Source: Evansella caseinilytica (GTDB lineage: Bacteria > Bacillota > Bacilli > Bacillales > Salisediminibacteriaceae). From it: a DNA stretch of 64,000 nucleotides. The stretch's first letter is position 1; each line of letters starts with the position of its first letter. The translations under genes and the position numbers were made by a program. Below are positions 51,676-59,136 of the stretch, piece after piece. Below the pieces are notes generated by a model that did not search any database, was not told the DNA's origin, and was given only the letters and a program-made list of their open reading frames with translations. The stretch is taken from positions 83,417 to 147,416 of the forward strand of contig NZ_FNPI01000015.1 in the NCBI RefSeq assembly GCF_900107275.1, read 5' to 3'.

Positions 51676-52527
51676 ATGCAGATGTATTATAAAAAAGTCA
51701 GATACACGTTTGTCACGATGGAAGACACGTTGCCGTTATTTGTGGAAAGTGTCGGCTATAACCCGAAGGAACAGGATTTTATCAGACCGGAGGGGTATCC
51801 TTATTATCATTGGCTGCAAACAGTCGAAGGAGAAGGTAGATTTACCTTTAACGGCAGGGAGTATACGCTGCCGAAGGGAAGAGGTGTCTTGCTTAAACCG
51901 TATACTCCTCATTCTTACTTTGTGTCCGGCAGCAAGTGGTCGACGGTGTATGTGACGTTTGGCGGGGCGTCGGCAATCTCGATACTGGATTCTTTAAAGT
52001 TAAACTTTTCGACGTTCTATACAGAAACGGCACAAAAGCCGTTTACGAATATCATTTCTGAGATGATCAGGATTATTGGAGAGGATTCCGAATTTTCGAA
52101 AATGGAGTTATCCAGCCGCCTTTACACCTTTCTAATTAATTTGAGGAAGTACGGTAAAATCAACAATCAGCCGTCATTATCCCATTTTTATGATAAAGTC
52201 CGCCCGATTGTGGAATGGCTTGAAACTGTCTATGCAGAAGATATCGGGCTCAAGGATATGGCGGAGCATTTAAATGTGAGTTCTCAATACTTAAACAGAT
52301 TATTTCAGGATACTTTTAATGTCAGCCCTTATTCGTTTCTCATTCAGCTTCGGATACGAAAAGCGAAAGAAATTCTTATTCACAATCCGGAAATTCCGTT
52401 AAAGCACATCGCATATCAGGTGGGATTTAATGACGTCAGTAATTTCGTCGCCACTTTTAAAAAAAAGGAAGGTATCACGCCGAAAAAATACCGGGATCTG
52501 CTTGTGAACAACGCGGCTGGTAAATAA
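51676..52527 (+). CDS. AraC-family transcriptional regulator
   Basis: 283 residues: N-terminal cupin arabinose-binding-like domain (PYYHWLQTVEGEGRFTFNGREYTLPKGRGVLLKPYTPHSY) and C-terminal double HTH (IGLKDMAEHLNVSSQYLNRLFQDTFNVSPYSFLIQLRIRKAKEIL ... HIAYQVGFNDVSNFVATFKKKEGITPKKYR). ATG 51676 has AGAGGAAGG close upstream; ATG 51682 is possible. As the only regulator beside the galactan genes it probably activates them with an oligosaccharide ligand, replacing the LacI-type GanR of B. subtilis. Confidence 0.88.
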   Translation: MQMYYKKVRYTFVTMEDTLPLFVESVGYNPKEQDFIRPEGYPYYHWLQTVEGEGRFTFNGREYTLPKGRGVLLKPYTPHSYFVSGSKWSTVYVTFGGASAISILDSLKLNFSTFYTETAQKPFTNIISEMIRIIGEDSEFSKMELSSRLYTFLINLRKYGKINNQPSLSHFYDKVRPIVEWLETVYAEDIGLKDMAEHLNVSSQYLNRLFQDTFNVSPYSFLIQLRIRKAKEILIHNPEIPLKHIAYQVGFNDVSNFVATFKKKEGITPKKYRDLLVNNAAGK

Positions 52528-52640
52528 TGCGTGCAGCTGCAACAGTCTAGTCTAGAAGCTATACGATTTTACGAAACGAAACATTGAAAAAATTTTTCTC
52601 CGGGGATGTCTCAAAAAGAAAAACTCCCTTTATGACGATG

Positions 52641-52784
52641 TTCAACAAGCGCGGGAAACAGCGCCTGCGAATCTCAACGTTAGCGTTGCCTCTCCGTTGC
52701 TCACGTACATTTCTGTATACGCTACGCTGCTCACGGCTGCCGCGCCTCGACCTTTTTACCACTGTTGTGTCCTCCTTTTTGAAC
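52641..52784 (-). mobile_element. MITE-like ~143-bp repeat, copy 7 (reverse orientation)
   Basis: Plus strand starts GTTCAACAAGCGCGGGAAACAGCGCC and ends GTGTCCTCCTTTTTGAAC; the middle has CGTTGCTCACGTACATTTCTGTATACGCTACGCTGCTC. The following ~70 bases (ACGAAAATACAGGATTTCCTTAT ...) repeat the tail of 14339-14598. The rest of 52528-53132 has no supported gene. Confidence 0.8.
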
Positions 52785-53132
52785 ACACACTTTATATACG
52801 AAAATACAGGATTTCCTTATATTCTGTAGTGGCTGAAAAACCATGGGAGTTTAAGACAGCTCCTTTTTTTGTCGCAATATGGAAAACTAGTTAACTTCTC
52901 TCTCCCTCGCTTGACAGTAAATGCAGATTTATTCCACATGATCACAACACATTTTTTCATCCACTTCCTTTTCATACAGGACAGCGAAGTGACGCGCCTT
53001 GAATCGGCTGAGATTTCACAGCTGTTACCGCTGAAAAAATGGCGTGAGAAAGCGTGCGAAAAATAAAAAAGCACTATAAACAAAGTTTCATATTTTTATA
53101 TAAATGAAGAAAATATTCATACTAAAGATAGG

Positions 53133-53146
53133 GGAAATCGCTTACA
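53133..53146 (-). promoter_or_regulatory. Candidate cre box upstream of galactan operon
   Basis: The minus strand reads TGTAAGCGATTTCC, 13 of 14 positions of the cre consensus. It is 41 bases before the binding-protein start, a position for CcpA repression. Confidence 0.6.
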
Positions 53147-53186
53147 ATAATATTATATTCTTATATCAGGAAGGGGTTAATTACAG

Positions 53187-54494
53187 ATGAAAAAACCATT
53201 TTTATTCATGATTATGATGATGTTGCTTTTGTCTATCGCTGTTCTTGGATGCGGGCCGGATGATTCTGAGTCGCCAGAGGAAAGTGGCGCCGCTGACAAC
53301 ACCGGTGGCGATGCTGACAATGACGAGGCAGGCGGCAATACAACTGACGGAACGGCTCCTGATAAGCCGGAGTCACTGGAGATTTGGGCCAATAACGAAG
53401 AGTTTCAATACGCAGCGATTCAACAGCTGGCGAAGCAATTCGAAGAGGAGCATGGGATTGAAGTCATCGTTACACCTTATTTAATGGCAGATCAAGATGA
53501 AGCGTTTGCTTTAGATGCTCCGGGGGGGATCGGGCCTGACCTTATTTTTCAGCCTCATGACCGTCTTGGAAATCTGACTGCGCAAAATTTGCTTGCACCG
53601 CTGGAAGTGGATGAAGCGACACTCAGTCAATACACGCCGGATGCTGTCGGTGCCTTCACGCTTGACGGCGTTGTTTACGGCGCGCCGCTTGTAATGGAAA
53701 ATACAGCTCTTTATTATAACAAGGATATTGTAAGCGATATTCCGGAAACAATGGAAGAACTGTATGATTTGGCGGAAGACTTGACGAATGCCGCCAATGA
53801 TGAGTACGGCTTCTTGTTTGAAGCATTAAACTTCTATCATGTCTTTCCTTGGATAGGCGGGTACGGCGGATATGTCTTTTTACAGGATGAAGAAGGAAAC
53901 TACGAGCCGGATAATATCGGATTGAACAATGAAGGTGCTGTACAGGCATACGCGGAAGTACAATCATTGTTTGAAAGGGGTATCATTCCACGTAGTGTCA
54001 CAGAAGATGTATTGAATGGTCTGTTTACTGATGGAAAAGCAGGCATGGTTCTTTCAGGTCCTTGGTATCTTGCGTCATTTTCCGAAGCGCTTGGAGACAG
54101 TCTTGGAGTTGCGCCACTTCCGCCATTGGCTAACGGAGAGCGGCCAACACCGTTTGCAGGAGTCAAAGGCTGGCTTGTATCCAATTACTCTGACAACACT
54201 TACTGGGCTTCACAATTGGCGTTATATTTAACAACTGCCGAAGCGCAGGCATATTATTTTGCGGAAACTGGGGAAATCCCTGCGCGTCCGGACGCTGACA
54301 TTGACAATCCGTTGGCGGAAGGCTTCCTTGAGCAGTCACAGACGGCTATCCCGATGCCGAATATTCCGGAAATGGGACAAGTTTGGGCACCGATGGAAGA
54401 CTCTTTACAGTTTAACGCCGGCGGAGATGATCCGCAGGAAGTTCTCAATGAAGCGGTGGAGGAAATCATCGGCAATATCGAAATGATGCAGTAA
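53187..54494 (+). CDS. Sugar ABC transporter substrate-binding lipoprotein, GanS-like
   Basis: 435-residue extracellular solute-binding protein of the maltose/galactooligosaccharide class. Signal peptide with lipobox IAVLGC (lipidation at C22), an acidic Gly-rich linker to ~55, then the type 1 fold (SLEIWANNEEFQYAAIQQLAKQFEEEHGIEV ... GKAGMVLSGPWYLASFSEAL). First gene of the permease-glycosidase operon; by synteny with B. subtilis ganSPQAB it likely captures galactan oligosaccharides. Confidence 0.9.
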   Translation: MKKPFLFMIMMMLLLSIAVLGCGPDDSESPEESGAADNTGGDADNDEAGGNTTDGTAPDKPESLEIWANNEEFQYAAIQQLAKQFEEEHGIEVIVTPYLMADQDEAFALDAPGGIGPDLIFQPHDRLGNLTAQNLLAPLEVDEATLSQYTPDAVGAFTLDGVVYGAPLVMENTALYYNKDIVSDIPETMEELYDLAEDLTNAANDEYGFLFEALNFYHVFPWIGGYGGYVFLQDEEGNYEPDNIGLNNEGAVQAYAEVQSLFERGIIPRSVTEDVLNGLFTDGKAGMVLSGPWYLASFSEALGDSLGVAPLPPLANGERPTPFAGVKGWLVSNYSDNTYWASQLALYLTTAEAQAYYFAETGEIPARPDADIDNPLAEGFLEQSQTAIPMPNIPEMGQVWAPMEDSLQFNAGGDDPQEVLNEAVEEIIGNIEMMQ

Positions 54495-54598
54495 GTGCGT
54501 ATTGGGACAACCGTCTTTATAAAGCAGGTTGTATCCAGAGGACAGGAGGGGCTTGACCCTTCCTGTCCCGATTCTATCGTGATTTAGGAGGTTCATGG

Positions 54599-55924
54599 AT
54601 GGAACAGAAACAACAAGATGGAGCTGTAGAGAAAGCCGGAGACGATCACCGCTTTTCCAACCACAATCCAAAGCTGGCATTACTCTTATCCATCATTCCA
54701 GGGCTTGGTCAATGTTATAACCGCCGGTTTATGAAAGGTACTGTTTTTTTCCTGTTTACCGCCGCATTTATTATTACCTTCGCCGACTTTATCGATATGG
54801 GGCTGTGGGGAATTTTTACATTAGGTACTCAGCCGGGAAGAGATCATTCCCTTGTATTAATTATTCAAGGTCTTGTCACCTTTATTCTATTAGCTTTCGG
54901 CTTGCTGATTTACGGGATAAATTTGCGCGATGCTTACAAAGATGCCGAAAAATTAAAGGCTGGGTTCGGCATTCCGACATTAAAGGAAGCCTTTCATAAT
55001 ACCTACGATAAGACATTTCCCTACTTTTTAGTGGGACCCGGATTGATTCTGGTGATTTTCGCCGTTATCCTGCCTTTGGGATTTATGCTGTCACTGGCAT
55101 TTGTCAATTACCACTTAAGAAATTCCCCGCCGTCCAATTTGTTGGAGTGGGTCGGGTTTGACAATTTTATTGCCTTGGCAACCACGCCGATGTGGCAGAG
55201 CACATTTATCAGTGTTTTCAGCTGGACGGTTGTCTGGACGGTAGTGGCAACAACGCTTCAGATTGCTTTAGGACTGTTTCTTGCCATATTGGTCAATGAT
55301 AAACGGGTGAAGTATAAGCGGACAATCAGAACGATGCTCATTTTACCATGGGCGGTTCCAGGTTTCGTTTCGATACTGATTTTTGCAGCAATGTTTAACG
55401 ATGGCTTTGGAGCGATTAACCGGCAAATCATCGAGCCGCTGTTTAATGTGAGCATTCCGTGGATGACAGATGTGATGTGGACGAGAGTGGCGATCATTTC
55501 CATTCAAGTGTGGCTTGGATTTCCGTTTGTGTTTGCACTGTTTACCGGGGTATTGCAGAGTATTTCGGACGATTGGTACGAAGCGGCAACGGTGGATGGA
55601 GCAAACAGATGGCAAAAATTCAAGGCGATCACGTTTCCGCATGTCATGTACGCCACGGCACCGCTGATGATCATGCAGTATACTCACAACTTCAACAACT
55701 TTAATATCATTTACTTGTTTAATGAAGGCGGGCCGGCAATTCGTGGACAAAATGCAGGGGGAACGGACATTCTGATCTCCTGGGTCTACAGCTTGACGTT
55801 TTCCCAGCAAAACTACAGCATTGCCGCAGCCATTTCCATGATTATTGGTCTTATCGTCGCTGTGTTTGCCTTTTTTCAATTCCGGCGCACGCGGACATTT
55901 AAAGAGGAGGGGAAAGTATACTGA
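54599..55924 (+). CDS. Sugar ABC permease, MalF/GanP-like
   Basis: 441 residues. An N-terminal ~110-residue pair of helices (LALLLSIIPGLGQCYNRRFMKG, then a second) precedes the six-helix MalF core, with the EAA loop EAATVDGANRWQKFKAITFPHV. TAGGAGG lies 7 bases before ATG 54599. Stop overlaps the next permease start. No ATPase gene is in the locus, so a shared MsmX-type ATPase is expected elsewhere. Confidence 0.9.
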   Translation: MEQKQQDGAVEKAGDDHRFSNHNPKLALLLSIIPGLGQCYNRRFMKGTVFFLFTAAFIITFADFIDMGLWGIFTLGTQPGRDHSLVLIIQGLVTFILLAFGLLIYGINLRDAYKDAEKLKAGFGIPTLKEAFHNTYDKTFPYFLVGPGLILVIFAVILPLGFMLSLAFVNYHLRNSPPSNLLEWVGFDNFIALATTPMWQSTFISVFSWTVVWTVVATTLQIALGLFLAILVNDKRVKYKRTIRTMLILPWAVPGFVSILIFAAMFNDGFGAINRQIIEPLFNVSIPWMTDVMWTRVAIISIQVWLGFPFVFALFTGVLQSISDDWYEAATVDGANRWQKFKAITFPHVMYATAPLMIMQYTHNFNNFNIIYLFNEGGPAIRGQNAGGTDILISWVYSLTFSQQNYSIAAAISMIIGLIVAVFAFFQFRRTRTFKEEGKVY

Positions 55925-56772
55925 TGCTAAAAGCAAAAACAAAAAGCAGGTTGGAAGTTATCGCAATATATGCGGTGTTTGCCGTCATGTTTGTCATCAT
56001 TGCCTATCCTCTCCTTTGGGCTGTAGGCATGTCGTTGAATCCCGGACGAAGCTTATTTTCCGCGAGCATGATTCCGGAAAATTGGAGCCTGGAGCATTAT
56101 AAATGGCTGTTTTTTGATGATCCGAGAGGTCGCTATGTCACGTGGTATAAAAACAGCCTGATCGTCGCCAGCTTTACCTCGCTGTTTTCCGTACTGGTGG
56201 CAACCTTAACAGCATATGCTTTCTCCCGCTATCATTTTGTCGGCAGAAAGAACGGCATTTTTATTTTGCTGGTACTGCAAATGTTCCCGATTCTTATGGC
56301 GATGGTTGCCTTGTATTTGCTGTTGAGCCTCGTTAACTTGCTTAACACATTAACCGGGCTGATCATTATTTATGTCGGGGCCAGCGTTCCGATGATGACA
56401 TTTTTAGTGAAGGGTTACTTTGATACGATTCCGAAGGAGCTGGATGAAGCGGCAAAAATAGATGGCGCGGGCCATATGCGAATATTTGTGCAGATCATGC
56501 TGCCGTTGGCGAAACCGATCTTGGCGGTGGTGGCGTTGTTCCAATTCATGACACCATTTATGGATTTCCTGCTCCCGCGAATTGTGTTGCGCAGCGAAGA
56601 GAAATTCACCTTGGCACTCGGCTTGTTTAACTTTGTCAGCAATGAGTTCGATAATAACTTCACGCGGTTTGCCGCGGGAGCGATTTTGGTGGCGATACCG
56701 ATTGCCCTCGTCTTCCTGTTTTTACAAAGATATCTCATTTCCGGATTAACTGCCGGCGGAACGAAAGGATAG
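55924..56772 (+). CDS. Sugar ABC permease, MalG/GanQ-like
   Basis: 282-residue MalG-type permease with six helices and the EAA loop DEAAKIDGAGHMRIFVQIMLPLAKP. Its ATG overlaps the preceding stop (CTGATGC), so it is co-translated with the partner permease. Ends 70 bases before the beta-galactosidase. Confidence 0.9.
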   Translation: MLKAKTKSRLEVIAIYAVFAVMFVIIAYPLLWAVGMSLNPGRSLFSASMIPENWSLEHYKWLFFDDPRGRYVTWYKNSLIVASFTSLFSVLVATLTAYAFSRYHFVGRKNGIFILLVLQMFPILMAMVALYLLLSLVNLLNTLTGLIIIYVGASVPMMTFLVKGYFDTIPKELDEAAKIDGAGHMRIFVQIMLPLAKPILAVVALFQFMTPFMDFLLPRIVLRSEEKFTLALGLFNFVSNEFDNNFTRFAAGAILVAIPIALVFLFLQRYLISGLTAGGTKG

Positions 56773-56842
56773 CTGGACAATGAAGTAAAAAATAGCATTG
56801 TTCCGCAACAAAATTTTTACACCAGAGAAAAGGAGATTTATA

Positions 56843-58909
56843 ATGGCAAAAAAATTTCCGCCCATAAGCAGCAAAATACCAAAGCTGCTGCATGGCGCAG
56901 ATTATAATCCTGAACAATGGATGAATTATCCCGGTATCCTGGAAGAAGACATCCGCTTGATGAAGCTTGCGCATTGCAATGTCATGTCTGTCGGCATTTT
57001 TTCATGGGTATCACTTGAGCCGGAAGAAGGAAAATTTACCTTTGACTGGCTGGATCATGTTTTAGATAGATTGGCGGAAAATGATATTTATGTTTTCCTG
57101 GCCACGCCAAGCGGTGCGCGTCCAGCATGGATGTCGCAAAAATATCCGGAAGTGCTGAAAACCGGAGCAAACCGAGTGAGAAATTTACACGGCGAGCGAC
57201 ACAATCACTGCTACAGTTCGCCGGTTTACCGGGAGAAAGTGAGCATCATAAATACAAAGCTGGCGGAGCGTTACGCGAAGCATCCGGCTGTGATCGGCTG
57301 GCATATTTCGAACGAATACAGCGGCGGCCATTGCCATTGTGACTATTGCCAAGAAAACTTTCGCAGCTGGCTGAAGAAGCGATACGGAACATTGGATGAA
57401 TTAAACCATGCGTGGTGGACAACTTTCTGGAGCCATAATTTCACAGCCTGGTCGCAGGTGGAATCCCCTGCCCCTCACGGCGAAAAGTCTGTTCATGGAT
57501 TGAACCTTGACTGGAAGCGATTCAATACGGATCTGACAATCGATTTCTTCCACTGCGAGGTTGCGCCGATACGCAAGGCGGGGTCAGATCTGCCGGTAAC
57601 AACGAATTTTATGTTCTCCTATGAGGGGATCAATTATTTCAAATTAGCAAAAGAGCTGGATATTATTTCCTGGGATTCGTATCCCACTTGGCACGCTGCA
57701 GAGGATGACAGTAGCCATGCAGTCTGGGCGGCGGTCAATCATGACATGATGCGATCGTTTAAAGGCGGCAAGCCGTTTATGTTGATGGAAAGCACGCCGA
57801 GTCTGACAAACTGGCAGGACATGAGCAAATTGAAGAAGCCGGGAATGCATGTGCTGTCTTCGCTGCAGGCGGTGGCTCACGGTTCTGACACTGTGCAGTA
57901 TTTTCAATGGCGAAAAAGCCGGGGATCAAGCGAGAAATTCCACGGTGCTGTCGTCGATCATGCCGGAACAGAGCATACGAGAGTATTCCGGGATGTAGCA
58001 GATGTCGGGGAACAGCTGGAAAAGCTCGCGGAAATTGCCGGGACAAGTGTGCAACCGGAAGTTGCGGTGGTTTTTGATACCGAAAATCGCTGGGCTGTCA
58101 AGGACGCGCAAGGGCCGAGAAATGTCGGCCTGCATTATGAACAAACGGTTATCCGTCACTACAAGGCGCTTTGGGAGCTCGGCGTACCTGTTGATGTGAT
58201 TGATATGGAGGCCGATTTCTCGGGCTACAAGCTCGTCGTTGCGCCAATGCTCTATATGGTAAGGCCTGGTGTCGGGGAAAAAATCGAGAAGTTTGTACAA
58301 AACGGCGGCACTTTCGTAACAACTTACTGGTCCGGAATTGTAAATGAAAGCGATCTTGCTTTTCTGGGAGGATTTCCTGGACCGCTCCGGAAAACACTCG
58401 GCATCTGGTCGGAAGAAATCGACGGTTTGTACGACTGGGAGAAAAACAGTGTTGTTCTGGCTGCGAATAACAGCTTAGGTCTCGACGGCCGGTATGAAGC
58501 CGAGGAATTATGCGATCTGATTCATACAGAAGGCGCTGAAGTTCTGGCAACATATGAAGGTGATTTTTATGCGGGGCGCCCTGCCATCACCGTTAACACA
58601 GTTGGAAACGGGAAAGCATATTATATCGCTTCCCGGAACAAGGAGCCGTTTTACGGCGACTTTTTCACAAAGCTTGTCCAGGAAGCAAAAATTACTCCGG
58701 TTGTTCAAACAAAGCTGCCTGCGGGAGTGACAGCACAGCTGCGCACTGACGGGGAAAACGATTATGTTTTCTTAATGAATTTTAGTGCCAAGGAACAGCA
58801 AGTGAAACTGGATGATCATGAGTATACAGATTTAACAGCAGGGAAACGGGTGGAAGGCGAGCTTCTGCTAAATGTAAACGGCTGTTGCGTGTTAAAGCGC
58901 AAACGTTAA
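56843..58909 (+). CDS. Beta-galactosidase, GH42, GanA-like
   Basis: 688-residue intracellular GH42 enzyme releasing galactose from galactooligosaccharides. GADYNPEQW at the start, acid/base E158 (WHISNEYSGG), nucleophile E316 (MLMESTPS), and zinc Cys group C123, C164, C166 and C169 (GGHCHCDYC). Trimerisation and C-terminal domains follow. ATG 56843 has AAAGGAG upstream; the longer frame from TTG 56798 lacks one. No signal peptide, so it acts on imported sugars. Confidence 0.93.
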   Translation: MAKKFPPISSKIPKLLHGADYNPEQWMNYPGILEEDIRLMKLAHCNVMSVGIFSWVSLEPEEGKFTFDWLDHVLDRLAENDIYVFLATPSGARPAWMSQKYPEVLKTGANRVRNLHGERHNHCYSSPVYREKVSIINTKLAERYAKHPAVIGWHISNEYSGGHCHCDYCQENFRSWLKKRYGTLDELNHAWWTTFWSHNFTAWSQVESPAPHGEKSVHGLNLDWKRFNTDLTIDFFHCEVAPIRKAGSDLPVTTNFMFSYEGINYFKLAKELDIISWDSYPTWHAAEDDSSHAVWAAVNHDMMRSFKGGKPFMLMESTPSLTNWQDMSKLKKPGMHVLSSLQAVAHGSDTVQYFQWRKSRGSSEKFHGAVVDHAGTEHTRVFRDVADVGEQLEKLAEIAGTSVQPEVAVVFDTENRWAVKDAQGPRNVGLHYEQTVIRHYKALWELGVPVDVIDMEADFSGYKLVVAPMLYMVRPGVGEKIEKFVQNGGTFVTTYWSGIVNESDLAFLGGFPGPLRKTLGIWSEEIDGLYDWEKNSVVLAANNSLGLDGRYEAEELCDLIHTEGAEVLATYEGDFYAGRPAITVNTVGNGKAYYIASRNKEPFYGDFFTKLVQEAKITPVVQTKLPAGVTAQLRTDGENDYVFLMNFSAKEQQVKLDDHEYTDLTAGKRVEGELLLNVNGCCVLKRKR

Positions 58910-58976
58910 CGGTAAGGAAGGCTATGTAGCTGCCGATTAGCGTTGACCGATAATGCTTTCTTGATTGCAAAGTCTA

Positions 58977-59010
58977 CCCTGTTTCACGGACAGCTGTCCG
59001 TGGAGCAGGG
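58977..59010. promoter_or_regulatory. Long palindrome between beta-galactosidase and galactanase genes
   Basis: CACGGACAGCTGTCCGTG (58985-59002) is a perfect 18-bp palindrome, extended by CCCTG/CAGGG to 34 bases with two mismatches. No T run follows. It may be an operator for the galactanase gene or an RNA-stabilising hairpin. Confidence 0.5.
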
Positions 59011-59136
59011 GAGCTTTCCTGACCATCTGACTATGATAACAGGCAAAATAGGAGGATGATAATGACAATATTTTGAAAATTACAAATACTTAAAGCTTTA
59101 ATTTTTTGCTAACAAACTGTTAAAGGAGGATATTGT

